Assembly (NCBI GenBank): GCA_026129545.1
Contig: JAHCHX010000007.1
Location: 1 to 64,000 of the forward strand
Source: Saprospiraceae bacterium
GTDB taxonomy: Bacteria > Bacteroidota > Bacteroidia > Chitinophagales > Saprospiraceae
DNA: 64,000 bases
Direction: 5' to 3'
Part shown: piece by piece, positions 18,150-26,717 of the stretch
How positions within the stretch are numbered: position 1 is the stretch's first letter
Layout: each line of letters starts with the position of its first letter
Notes under the pieces: generated by a model
Told to the model about the DNA's origin: nothing
The model's database searches: none
What the model saw: only the letters and a program-made list of their open reading frames with translations
Made by a program: the position numbers and the translations under genes

Positions 18150-18709
18150 ATCAACATCAATGTTTTGTTCAACAGCTTTCGCAGATAGGTTTTTGCCCGA
18201 ATCAGCTGGGATTTTGAGGTGCTTACGGTGATGCCCAATTCGCGGGCGATTTCTTCATGGCTGTGGTCTTCCAGGACGTACAAATTGAGCACGCTGCGGA
18301 AACCCGGGGGCATTTGTTGGAGCAGCCGCAGCAATCGTTCGGGCAGTTCCGTGTCCGATTCATCCATGCTTTCAAATTCGAAACCTTCCAGTACGTCCAA
18401 ATTCAGCGTTTCGGGCAGTTGTCGCTGTTTTTGCAATTGTTCCAGCGCTGTGCGCACCACGATTCGCCGTATCCAACCTTCCAAACTGCCCTCGCCCCGG
18501 TATTTGCAGATGTTTTGAAATACCTGCACGAAGCCTTCTTGCAACAGGTCCTCCGCTTCCGTTGGCGAATTGGCAAATCGCAGACACACACCGAACATCC
18601 TTCTGCTGTACCGCTCCCACAACATACGCTGAGCGTACCGTTCGCCTGCACAGCAAGCGGCGGCCAATACCATGTCGGTGCTCGGCGGATTTGCGTCTAA
18701 TGCGTTCAA
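18146..18709 (-). CDS. ECF-type RNA polymerase sigma factor (paralogue 1)
   Basis: 187 residues if the TTG at 18709 is the start. This start is chosen because the resulting N-terminus (MNALDANPPSTDMVLAAAC) aligns without gaps with its paralogue at 36277 (MNHTHLLHDPDGFALAKAC). An ATG at 18754 adds 15 unlike residues. Region 2 is MFGVCLRFANSPTEAEDLLQEGFVQVFQN, and region 4 is LPPGF-like PPGFRSVLNLYVLEDHSHEEIARELGITVSTSKSQLIRAK with its HTH. It directs polymerase to ECF promoters and is coupled to the membrane protein that follows. Confidence 0.93.
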   Translation of the reverse strand: MNALDANPPSTDMVLAAACCAGERYAQRMLWERYSRRMFGVCLRFANSPTEAEDLLQEGFVQVFQNICKYRGEGSLEGWIRRIVVRTALEQLQKQRQLPETLNLDVLEGFEFESMDESDTELPERLLRLLQQMPPGFRSVLNLYVLEDHSHEEIARELGITVSTSKSQLIRAKTYLRKLLNKTLMLI

Positions 18710-18785
18710 TTTTCTAAAAGGAGAAGTGCGGGCGTTGAAAAAGAAAAGCTGCACGAGCCTGAAAAAAATTTATAAAAAATAAAAT

Positions 18786-18815
18786 CCCCCGTGCTGTGCG
18801 CGCACAACACGGGGG
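18786..18815 (-). terminator. Hairpin terminator of the copper-radical-oxidase operon
   Basis: CCCCCGTG and CACGGGGG enclose an inner TGTGCGCGCACA palindrome. On the minus strand the hairpin is followed by a T-rich stretch (ATTTTATTTTTTAT), the form of an intrinsic terminator. Confidence 0.75.
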
Positions 18816-18839
18816 ACATCTCGATTTGAAGTTCGGATT

Positions 18840-18947
18840 TCAGAGGTGCGGGTCGAATGCCCGCTGCACGTTTTCGACGGCCTCGGCTTCCTGCCCTTCG
18901 AGGAAAAGCGTGAGTTGTCGCCTTTGGGAAATCAATTTTTCGAGCAT
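18840..18947 (-). CDS. Possible small ORF, 35 residues
   Basis: I read MLEKLISQRRQLTLFLEG at the start and NVQRAFDPHL at the end, charged and helical, between the oxidase stop and the terminator hairpin, thus inside the same transcript. An in-frame TTG at 18974 would extend it by nine residues and overlap the oxidase end. I do not recognise it, and it could be chance. Confidence 0.35.
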   Translation of the reverse strand: MLEKLISQRRQLTLFLEGQEAEAVENVQRAFDPHL

Positions 18948-18960
18948 TTCTTGGCTGAAC

Positions 18961-20931
18961 TCATTTTTTGACAAACTGCCGCACCAACACCCTTCGCCCC
19001 GTTTCCATTTTCAAAAAATAAACCCCTGTCGGGCAGTCGGGCAAAGCCAGCCGCAGGCGCCCATCGGCATCCGGCGCGAGGCCGCCCGACCAAAAGCCGA
19101 CGATTCGGCCCGACACATCCGCCATCGAAACCGATCGGATACGTTCCTCTCCCGAAAAGGTTGTTTGCAGGAAAATCTCCCGGCTCGCCGGGTTGGGAAA
19201 AACGGAAAGCGCCGGCTCGAATGCCGGGTTTTTGACCGAAACCGCTGCTTTCCCCGGCAGAATCCGCACAATTTTCGCCACCGATGGAATGTCGTCCACC
19301 ATCGCCCAGAGCAAATACCAGCCCGGCAAGGCTTTCAGGGAATCGTCGGGGATTTCTGCGCTAATGGCTTGATTTTCAACCGAAAAATTTAAATCGAGAA
19401 AACGATTTTCCCCACAGTTCATCATGTGGGTGACGGCCTGCATACTTTGCAAAACCACCGAAGTGGGTGCGTTGGTGCGCGCCACGTCGAAGTGTATCGT
19501 CTCGCCGCGCCGGTAATCGCTTTTTGCCAGGTTCAGGATTTGCGGACGCACGCCCCGGAACAGGTACGGCGGCTCATAAGCGTCGATGACGCTCAACGGC
19601 GGCTCGTTGCCGGGTTCGCCTTCGCCTCCCACGACTATCACGCGACCGTCGGGCACAAGAATGGCCAGCGCATGGTACTCCCGCTTGCGGGGCATCGGCG
19701 CGAGCCGCCGCCAGGTGTCGGCATAGGGGTCGTATTGGTCGGTCAGGTCCATGTAGCCCCATTGGTTCACGGGCGCAGGGTGGGCGGGGTCTTCTTTGGC
19801 CCCAGCGAGCACAAGGATGCGGCGGTCAGGGGTCAGCACCGTTTCGGAGCGCGAACGGAGCGGGTCGAAATCGGCTCCTAAAGCCCATGCGTCGGCGATG
19901 GGGTCGTAACGCTCCACAAGGTTGCCGCCACTGCCAGCGGGGAAGGGTTTAAAGCCTATGGCGATCACCTCGTCTTCCGGTAGATGCACCAGTTCGTGAT
20001 CCACATGGTCGCCGTTGGGCATCCGGTTTCCCTGCACAAAATCGGCAGCCAAATCCCATTGCTCAGTGACCGGGTCGAACAGTTGCGGCGGGCGGAACGT
20101 CATCAGGGCTTTGCCGCTGTAAAGCGTCAGGATGGGCGATTGCTCCATGCCGATGGCCACCGTGTCGGCCCATTCGGTCGTGCCGGCGATAGGGTCGTAG
20201 AGTTCGGAGGTTTTCACCCGGACGGGGTTGTTCAGCCCGCCTCCGCCTACGATGAGCAGCCGCCCGTCGGCCAGTTGGGTCATGGCGGGATACCAGCGGT
20301 AGTCGAGCATGAGCGGCAAGGACTGCCAGGTTTGCGTGGCGAGGCCGAACTGTTTGATTTTCCGCGTACCGGGTCCGTAAATTTCCTGGTCCGTGCCGCC
20401 CGCCATGATGACCTTGTTGTTCCAAAGCAGTTTGGAGGCAGCACAACCCTGCACCTGCATATCGCCCGGAATGGCAAGCATATCGTCGAGTGCGGGGTCG
20501 AATACGAAAGGGTCTTTGGTATTGTGACAGTAATAAATACTGCCGTCGGGCAGCAGAACGCCGAGGTCGGTGCCGCCGAGCGGTTCGGGTGAATTCATGA
20601 TCGTCGTCCACTGGCCGGGATGCGTTTCGGGTTCTAATTGCGCATCATGGATGACCGTGCCGACGATGCCCGTCGTGGCGTTTTGGAAAAGTTCGAAGCC
20701 GCGCACAGCCACGTTGAAAAAGAAATAATACGGGTCGAGATTTTCAAAAAGATAAACCCCGTTGGCATCGGTACGAGCCTCCCGGAACATGGAAGTATCG
20801 TTGAGAAAAATGGTCACACGGGCATTGGCCACGGGTGCGCCGTTGGAGTCGGTGACTGTGCCGGTGAGGGTTTGGGCGGAAATACTGACAATGTACCCGA
20901 AAAAGAGGTAGAGTATGAATGTGATTTTCAT
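18961..20931 (-). CDS. Galactose/glyoxal-oxidase-like copper radical oxidase with T9SS domain
   Basis: 656 residues. Signal peptide 1-19, a carboxypeptidase-regulatory-like beta sandwich (about 20-100), a kelch propeller (about 100-455), a DUF1929/early-set domain (about 460-560) and a T9SS sorting domain. The residues of the copper-radical site appear in the right order: Cys163 (QGCAAS) and Tyr214 (RWYPAMT) for the Tyr-Cys cofactor, Tyr419-His420 (REYHALA) and His502 (VTHMMN). If correct, it oxidises an alcohol or aldehyde with O2, giving H2O2, outside the cell. It starts 4 nt after the DUF2971-like gene. Confidence 0.85.
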   Translation of the reverse strand: MKITFILYLFFGYIVSISAQTLTGTVTDSNGAPVANARVTIFLNDTSMFREARTDANGVYLFENLDPYYFFFNVAVRGFELFQNATTGIVGTVIHDAQLEPETHPGQWTTIMNSPEPLGGTDLGVLLPDGSIYYCHNTKDPFVFDPALDDMLAIPGDMQVQGCAASKLLWNNKVIMAGGTDQEIYGPGTRKIKQFGLATQTWQSLPLMLDYRWYPAMTQLADGRLLIVGGGGLNNPVRVKTSELYDPIAGTTEWADTVAIGMEQSPILTLYSGKALMTFRPPQLFDPVTEQWDLAADFVQGNRMPNGDHVDHELVHLPEDEVIAIGFKPFPAGSGGNLVERYDPIADAWALGADFDPLRSRSETVLTPDRRILVLAGAKEDPAHPAPVNQWGYMDLTDQYDPYADTWRRLAPMPRKREYHALAILVPDGRVIVVGGEGEPGNEPPLSVIDAYEPPYLFRGVRPQILNLAKSDYRRGETIHFDVARTNAPTSVVLQSMQAVTHMMNCGENRFLDLNFSVENQAISAEIPDDSLKALPGWYLLWAMVDDIPSVAKIVRILPGKAAVSVKNPAFEPALSVFPNPASREIFLQTTFSGEERIRSVSMADVSGRIVGFWSGGLAPDADGRLRLALPDCPTGVYFLKMETGRRVLVRQFVKK

Positions 20932-20935
20932 GTCG

Positions 20936-21919
20936 TTAGATTAAAATGCTGTTATTTAAAACAATTGGTTTTGGGCGGCTTTTGTAATTCAATATGACTT
21001 GTTCTACATCTTTTTTGGGTCTGTAAATACCCGGTTGAATGCTTGCCAGTCGGATGCGCGCATATTTATTCCGAAAGGGTAGTCGGATGAATGTTACGCT
21101 TCCTTTGTATTGCTTAGGCTCAAATCGAAACGGGTAGTCATCGGTGTTTGCTTTGATGACAAGACGAACCTCGCTTTCATCTTCAAAGTCGCCATCTACG
21201 TAAAAGGCTCCCATTTTCGAGATACCGGAAACAGTAAATGTGCGGCCAAACCTTTCCATAATCGCCCCACAAATCTGATTCATCACTAATTTTTTAGGTA
21301 ACAACGACTCTTTACGGTAATAAACCACCCGGAAATCGGGAATATTAGGGGTAATTTCAAATTCAAGCCGCACTCCAAATCCTTTTTCAGCAAATCCTCG
21401 CCAAAGAGTGGCTTCTGTTTGCTCGGAAAGAATCCTTGGGTCGGCAAAAGAGGCGTAAAAAGTTTCTTGCATGATTTTTTCCCAAAATGGCTTGCCGTTC
21501 CCGTCATGCTTTTCGTCATAACCACGCAGGCCGTGATCTTCGTAAAAAGGCCGAAAATACTCGGCGCTTTTTCGTTTCAGTAGGTTAAAAAGCCACAACT
21601 CCTTCGATCCAATGATATTAGTGAAGTGATAAAAAGTAGTGAAGTGATAAAACCGACCCCCGATAATGCGAGGGTAATAGTGATCAAAAACCACATTGGA
21701 TAATTTTTTAGTTTGTACACCAAACAGGTGTTTCTGGTGCCAATCACTGTTCCTCAAAAAAGAGCCAATAAACACCAAATCATCGGGGCTAACCTTCTCC
21801 TCATTTTGTAAAAAACCGTTGATAATCTCAGCCGCTTCCCCTCTGAAATTGCGATTGAGTTGATCGTTTTCTAATTGTTGTTGGAACAACTTACTGGCTC
21901 GCTCCGTCAATTTCATCAC
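20936..21919 (-). CDS. DUF2971-like protein
   Basis: 327 residues, no signal peptide. The segment FYHFTNIIGSKELWLFNLLKRKSAEYFRPF, then TFYASFADPRILSEQTEATLWRGFAEKGFGVRLEF, follows the DUF2971 layout (an early tyrosine-His pair, later Ser-Phe and Trp-x-x-Tyr/Phe-Ala-x-x-x-Gly-Phe). The function of the family is unknown. An in-frame 18-bp duplication gives HFTTFYHFT near residue 95. Its ATG overlaps the stop of the PepSY gene by 4 nt. This cytoplasmic protein is out of place among secreted redox proteins. Confidence 0.65.
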   Translation of the reverse strand: MMKLTERASKLFQQQLENDQLNRNFRGEAAEIINGFLQNEEKVSPDDLVFIGSFLRNSDWHQKHLFGVQTKKLSNVVFDHYYPRIIGGRFYHFTTFYHFTNIIGSKELWLFNLLKRKSAEYFRPFYEDHGLRGYDEKHDGNGKPFWEKIMQETFYASFADPRILSEQTEATLWRGFAEKGFGVRLEFEITPNIPDFRVVYYRKESLLPKKLVMNQICGAIMERFGRTFTVSGISKMGAFYVDGDFEDESEVRLVIKANTDDYPFRFEPKQYKGSVTFIRLPFRNKYARIRLASIQPGIYRPKKDVEQVILNYKSRPKPIVLNNSILI

Positions 21920-22674
21920 TTATACAATTTGCGTAGTGTTGGTGAAGTAACCATAAACAACGCAAAACCCGAACAAATGGTCAACAGCCCCAGCACTGAA
22001 AATACCCGCAACAGCCAATTGCCGATGTGGTCGCGGCTTTCGTAGTCCATCACGTGCAGCATCCAGAGCCAATCGAACCACCGCCATTTTTCGTTGCGGA
22101 ATTTTTCCACCGTGCCCAATTCGGCAGCGACATACACAACGGTTTTGGAAGAATGTTCGAAAGTGACGGCCCAGGCGGGCAAGGCATTTTCCCGGTATTC
22201 GTGGTCGGGAGGCATTTCATCGAGGTACACCGCCGATAGCAAAGTCGGTGTGCCGTTGAATTGCCGGGCCGCAACTTCCACCGCTTCTTCTTTCGACAAG
22301 GCCCGGCGCAGTGCGCCGGTTTTGGCATCGGCAAGCCGCACTTTTCGCGGATGCCGGTGGCGGGCATTTTTTTCAAAAAAAACCACCTGCCAGCACACCG
22401 CGTCCAGCACCGGGACCAAGCGCAGACTGAGGATGCTGTCGGGGCTTTCACCCGCTGCTCGCAGGTTCTGCACGACCACCGAGGGCGATACCCAGTCTGC
22501 CGTATCCGGCACTAGCAGCGGCGCCGGCCGGCGCTGATAATCGCCGTGTATCTCGTCCATGTCCGACCAACTGAAATACAGCCCCCCGATAGTCCAAAGC
22601 AAAAATTGAATCCCAATGGTCACGCCCATGTAGCGGTGCAATCGGCGGAGGTAGTATTGACGGGTGTGGCGCAT
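21916..22674 (-). CDS. PepSY-domain inner membrane protein
   Basis: 252 residues. TM1 near 17-35 (MGVTIGIQFLLWTIGGLYFSW), a periplasmic part with PepSY-type text (VRLADAKTGALRRALSKEEAVEVAARQF), and a C-terminal TM (WLLRVFSVLGLLTICSGFALFMV). The YLRRLHRYMG start and the HVMDYESRDHIGNWLLR loop match PepSY-TM proteins, which are linked to iron/heme or copper reduction. It sits 13 nt after the choice-of-anchor V gene. Confidence 0.85.
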   Translation of the reverse strand: MRHTRQYYLRRLHRYMGVTIGIQFLLWTIGGLYFSWSDMDEIHGDYQRRPAPLLVPDTADWVSPSVVVQNLRAAGESPDSILSLRLVPVLDAVCWQVVFFEKNARHRHPRKVRLADAKTGALRRALSKEEAVEVAARQFNGTPTLLSAVYLDEMPPDHEYRENALPAWAVTFEHSSKTVVYVAAELGTVEKFRNEKWRWFDWLWMLHVMDYESRDHIGNWLLRVFSVLGLLTICSGFALFMVTSPTLRKLYK

Positions 22675-22687
22675 GAAAAGAACAGGT

Positions 22688-23533
22688 TTATAGTTTCACA
22701 AAATTCGTCTGCCCAATGACCGCTCCATCCTCATCGCGCAAAAGCAGCCGGTAAACGCCCGCATCCAGGCCTGCTACCGTCAATTTATTTTCCGTAAGGT
22801 CGGTAATGCACACCATCTCGGCTGCCGACCAGATTTCGGCTTGGTGAATCGTTTGCCCGCTGTCGGCGCCTTCGAGGGCGAAGTAAACCACATCGGAAGC
22901 CGGATTCGGCCAAAGTCGAAGGCGATTCGCCGCGACAGGCTCTTTCGCATCCAAGAGAATGGTGTCCGGCACAAGATGCACCGTCAGCGTGTAGGTGTCG
23001 TCGCCGCTCAGGGCGTGGTTGTGGTTGGCAGCCAACCCTGCGAGGTACAGGGTGATGTTGCCCACGTTGGTTGCGGGCGCTTTCCAGTGAAATGTCCACG
23101 AAAGACTGTCGGGCGGTGTGGCGTCTGCGCCGCAGGGCGTGTGCGACACATATTTGCGCGAGCCGTCGTTGAAAGTCCGGGTGCGTACCATGTCGTCAAT
23201 CGTGAACGTGCCGATGGTCGTGTTGCCCGCATCTTTCAACGCCAGCCCGACGAACCCGAACTTGTCGCGCCCGACTTGTTTCATCACGACGGTCGCGTCA
23301 AACGTTTCGCCGGGCGAATACATCAACGTGGTGTCGCTGAGCGTGAGCGTCAGGCTGCCGGGGCCGGTATTGGCCGTGCCGCCGTGACAGCCCGTGCAAC
23401 TGGTTTCGCCCGGCGCGCCGGTGTGCCCGCCCACCAAAGGCGAGTCGCAAGGGCCGGGTGGGGGAGGGGAGAAGTTCGCCAAAGCGAGAAGGGCAGCGGC
23501 GAGCATTGGAACGAGTAACGGTTTGATTGTCAT
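22688..23533 (-). CDS. Choice-of-anchor V domain protein with T9SS sorting domain
   Basis: 281 residues. After the signal peptide the protein has the typical opening SPLVGGHTGAPGETSCTGCHGG, a CxxCH motif common in this reeler-like family, then a beta-sandwich (GSLTLTLSDTTLMYSPGETFDATVVM), and a T9SS sorting domain from about residue 205 (LRLWPNPASDVVYFALEG). The CTGCH could bind one c-type heme, but only one copy is present. Secreted, and probably surface-attached. First gene of a four-gene operon with PepSY, DUF2971 and copper oxidase genes. Confidence 0.85.
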   Translation of the reverse strand: MTIKPLLVPMLAAALLALANFSPPPPGPCDSPLVGGHTGAPGETSCTGCHGGTANTGPGSLTLTLSDTTLMYSPGETFDATVVMKQVGRDKFGFVGLALKDAGNTTIGTFTIDDMVRTRTFNDGSRKYVSHTPCGADATPPDSLSWTFHWKAPATNVGNITLYLAGLAANHNHALSGDDTYTLTVHLVPDTILLDAKEPVAANRLRLWPNPASDVVYFALEGADSGQTIHQAEIWSAAEMVCITDLTENKLTVAGLDAGVYRLLLRDEDGAVIGQTNFVKL

Positions 23534-23622
23534 GGCTTTTTTGCTATTTTATGCATGATGTGGTGGCTGTCGCCGAATTTGCACAGCGCGTCGCAATGCG
23601 TCTGCAGGTCGGAAAACAGAAT

Positions 23623-24594
23623 TCAAAACTTAACCTTCACCGCCATCCGAATTTTCAAAGTATCCCAAGCCATCGAAACGCCGCCCTCGGCAGCATCACC
23701 CATCGGCGAGTCCACAAAATATTGCAATCGTTCCGTGTGCGGAGCGGGTTCGGGCTTGACCTCCGTGCGCACCACGTCGTCTTTCGGGTCGTACTCGTCC
23801 GCAAGGTGTTGTTCCCAGTTCTTGTTCAAAATCAGCGTCCAGGTTTCCTTTCCGGGAATGGTAAAAAAGGCATACTTGCCCGCCGGAATCACCGTGCCGG
23901 CCACTTCCACGGCGCGGTCAAATTCGATGGAGGTGGCATTGTTCGCGCCCGTGACCCACACTTTTTCAAACGGCACCAAATCGCCCCAAATCGCCCGCCC
24001 GCGCACTTTGGGGGAGGAATACTGAATGGTGACGGTGACGGCCCCGATTTTTCCGACGGTCATCGCTTTGATGCTTTTGGGCGTGGTGTCATTTTCGACC
24101 GCATTCGGATTGTCGTAAACCACCGCCTGGGCAGCGCCAACCGGCTTCTTTTTCAAAAATTCCCCCTTCGGCCCCACCCCGTATTTATGTACCAACTCCG
24201 CACCGTGATGTCCCGAAATCGCGACTGCCGCCGCTGCGCCAAGTAATGCCAATGCGGTCAATGCAGCCAAAAAGAATCGCTGCCGAAAATAAAGTTCGAT
24301 GCCTTTCAGCACCGCTCCCGCACCGCCCAGATACACCGACCAACGCGCATAGAGTTGGTGCTCGTCAAAAATTGCCAACACCGCCGCGCTCACCGCTTCC
24401 CGCTCGATTTGCGGATGCCGCCATGCGGCGGCAAAATAGGCCGAGGCGTAGCCCAGCACCGCCAACGCCAGAATTGTGTAGTGAAACCCCTTGTTTTTCA
24501 CAAAAAAGCCCGCCAATTGCATCACCGCTGCCAGCAACAGCAACACAATCGGGAAGTGGACAATCATGGGGTGATAGTTTGGAAAATCTTCCAT
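23623..24594 (-). CDS. DUF2231-DUF2911 fusion protein
   Basis: 323 residues. Residues 1-140 are a four-helix membrane domain of DUF2231 type (NYHPMIVHFPIVLLLLAAVMQ, then HQLYARWSVYLGG). Residues 175-323 are a DUF2911 domain (VTIQYSSPKVRGRAIWGDLVPFEKVWVTGANNATSIEF and AGKYAFFTIPGKETWTLILNKNWEQH). DUF2911 normally occurs alone as a periplasmic protein. Here it is tethered to the inner membrane. It starts 5 nt after the M43 protease stop. Confidence 0.85.
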   Translation of the reverse strand: MEDFPNYHPMIVHFPIVLLLLAAVMQLAGFFVKNKGFHYTILALAVLGYASAYFAAAWRHPQIEREAVSAAVLAIFDEHQLYARWSVYLGGAGAVLKGIELYFRQRFFLAALTALALLGAAAAVAISGHHGAELVHKYGVGPKGEFLKKKPVGAAQAVVYDNPNAVENDTTPKSIKAMTVGKIGAVTVTIQYSSPKVRGRAIWGDLVPFEKVWVTGANNATSIEFDRAVEVAGTVIPAGKYAFFTIPGKETWTLILNKNWEQHLADEYDPKDDVVRTEVKPEPAPHTERLQYFVDSPMGDAAEGGVSMAWDTLKIRMAVKVKF

Positions 24595-24599
24595 ATCCG

Positions 24600-26660
24600 T
24601 TATTTTTCTTTCATCAACCGAAAGGACGCTATGCGCCCTGCGGATTCTATTTTTACGAAAAGCAATCCGTTGGGCAGCCCCGTCAAGTCGAGTGTACCGG
24701 CAGCGGAAGCGCCGTAATCGCGCAGCAACCGGCCCAGGTTGTCATATACGCGAATGTGCATCGGCTCGTCCCAGCCTCCGTCTGCCCGCACTTGCACGCG
24801 GTCAAAGGCCGGATTCGGAAACAAGCGCAGCGGCAATCCGTATTGACCCGGCTCGCCGGTGGCCGTCACCAAGCCGCCGTTGATTTGGATATCGTCGAGA
24901 TACAGCCGGTTGCCGCCGTCCGTCACGTTCACGAAACGGATTTTTACGTACTGCTCGGTTTTGTACTGGAAAAGGTTGACCGTCGCTTTCTTCCATTGCG
25001 CTGCGGTGGGAATGAACGGTGTGGTCTGTGTCGGGCCAGTCACGAGCGCGTTACCCGATTTGGTCAGGATGTTGGTGTAATTCACCCCGCAGTCTTTGGA
25101 AATCTGCACGATAAGTTCGTCCGAATAATTCGGATCGGATCGAGCGTAAGCCCACCAAAAGGTCAGCAACAGCGCCGAATCGGGGTTGGATGTGCTCAGG
25201 TCGAGAAAAGGCAGTACGATTTCGTCGCGGGTGCCGTAGTTGATGTTCACCAAATTGTCAATGCGGGCAGAATAAGGCGCCGAATGGGCTGCCGCCGAGT
25301 CCAACTCCCAGGTGATGCCGAGGTCGGGATTGTAGATTTCCGTGCCCGTCGGCGGGAACATCCCGTCGTCGAAGTTGGCCGAAAACGGCAACGACTGACC
25401 GATGCCCGGCTCGGTGACGTTGATGTAATTTTCCAAAAAGAGCGTATCGCTGCCGTTGGCATTGGCGGCAACGAGCATGACGGAAAATATGCCCAGGCTG
25501 TCGTAAGTCACGGTCGGGTTTTGCAAAACGGAACTTGCGGGCGTACCGCCGGGGAAAAACCACTGCCAGGAAGTCGCCAGGTTCAACGAGCGGTCTATGA
25601 AATAAACCTTCCCGCCGAGGCAAACCTGTGGCGTCAGCGTGACAAAATCCGCCGCAACCGGGCAGACCGGCGGCGCTACGTATGCGCTGTCGCAGCCGGT
25701 GGCGACCAGATTGTCAGGCGACCAAATGAGCGTGCGAACCGTGTCGAGCGTGGCCGTGATGCGGTCTTTTTGCCCCTGGGTGAACATATTTTTGCATTCG
25801 TCGGGCGTGTAGTCCATGTAGTTGCGCACCTGGTCGGGCAGGTTGGGACTGTCGTTTCCGCAAGAATTGGCGTTCAGGTTACAAGAGTAGTTGGGGTCGG
25901 CCACCGGTGGCGTATCGCACACATAATCGCCGTCAGCGCAGGTGTCCTGACCGCAGCCGCCGTTGAACGTGTGGTACAACCCGAACCAGTGCCCTACCTC
26001 GTGTGTCGTCGTCCGTCCACCGGAGGCCGCGGCTGTTCCGTCGTCGCCAAACAGGTTGTGCCGCACCACAAGGCCGTCCTCGTCGGGCGGTGAATACGGG
26101 AAAGAAGAATAACCGCCCACGTTGCCGCTGATGCTTTTGACCACGTACATATTCAGGTAGCGGGTGTTGTCCCAAAACGACAGATTTTTCAGTGTTGACC
26201 TGTCCACCGGCTGGTGGTTGGTCAGCGTCGTTTTCAGCCGCACGATGCCGTCGGTGCAGCGCCCTTGCGGGTCGGTTTTCGCCAAACAAAACCGCACCCG
26301 GGTGTCCACGCCCGTGCCGTTGCCCGGACTGCCGGGCAGTTTGCCGTAGTCTTCATTGAGGATTTCGATTTGTCGCTCGACCTGCGCGTTGCTGATATTT
26401 TCGGAGCCGCCGTTGTGGATGACGTGTACCACCACGGGGATAATCCTGATGTCGTTGCTGTTTTCGGGCGCACCGGCTACCTTCATTTGGCCAAGCGCCG
26501 CGCCGATCCGCGCTTCGGCTGCCTGCAATGTGCCCGGCGGAAACAAGGCATCGAAAAGGCAAGGCGGCTCGTCGGTCGGCGTTTGAGCCAACAAACCGCC
26601 TTGCACACACATCAAGAGGGCCAACAAGCAGTATTTTTTGAAAAAAGAGGTATGTAACAT
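24600..26660 (-). CDS. M43-family zinc metalloprotease with T9SS sorting domain
   Basis: About 686 residues, starting MLHTSFFKKYCLLALLMCVQGG (signal peptide). An earlier ATG at 26705 is rejected. The zinc motif TTHEVGHWFGLYHTF is HExxHxxGxxH of the metzincin clan, with CDTPP and NYMDYT (Met-turn) after it as in pappalysin/cytophagalysin. A PKD-like domain (VYFIDRSLNLATSWQWFFPGG), a jelly-roll-like region and a T9SS domain (LRLFPNPAFDRVQVRADGG) follow. It digests protein outside the cell. Confidence 0.93.
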   Translation of the reverse strand: MLHTSFFKKYCLLALLMCVQGGLLAQTPTDEPPCLFDALFPPGTLQAAEARIGAALGQMKVAGAPENSNDIRIIPVVVHVIHNGGSENISNAQVERQIEILNEDYGKLPGSPGNGTGVDTRVRFCLAKTDPQGRCTDGIVRLKTTLTNHQPVDRSTLKNLSFWDNTRYLNMYVVKSISGNVGGYSSFPYSPPDEDGLVVRHNLFGDDGTAAASGGRTTTHEVGHWFGLYHTFNGGCGQDTCADGDYVCDTPPVADPNYSCNLNANSCGNDSPNLPDQVRNYMDYTPDECKNMFTQGQKDRITATLDTVRTLIWSPDNLVATGCDSAYVAPPVCPVAADFVTLTPQVCLGGKVYFIDRSLNLATSWQWFFPGGTPASSVLQNPTVTYDSLGIFSVMLVAANANGSDTLFLENYINVTEPGIGQSLPFSANFDDGMFPPTGTEIYNPDLGITWELDSAAAHSAPYSARIDNLVNINYGTRDEIVLPFLDLSTSNPDSALLLTFWWAYARSDPNYSDELIVQISKDCGVNYTNILTKSGNALVTGPTQTTPFIPTAAQWKKATVNLFQYKTEQYVKIRFVNVTDGGNRLYLDDIQINGGLVTATGEPGQYGLPLRLFPNPAFDRVQVRADGGWDEPMHIRVYDNLGRLLRDYGASAAGTLDLTGLPNGLLFVKIESAGRIASFRLMKEK

Positions 26661-26717
26661 GGATTGTTCAGTATCGAATTTTAAAAAAATATCGCTTGTC
26701 GGCAATATGGCTGACGA

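Noticed and set aside
24246..26093. 615-codon open frame on the plus strand
   Set aside because: Antisense to the M43 protease and DUF2231 genes, with Arg/Val/Gly-rich text typical of shadows.
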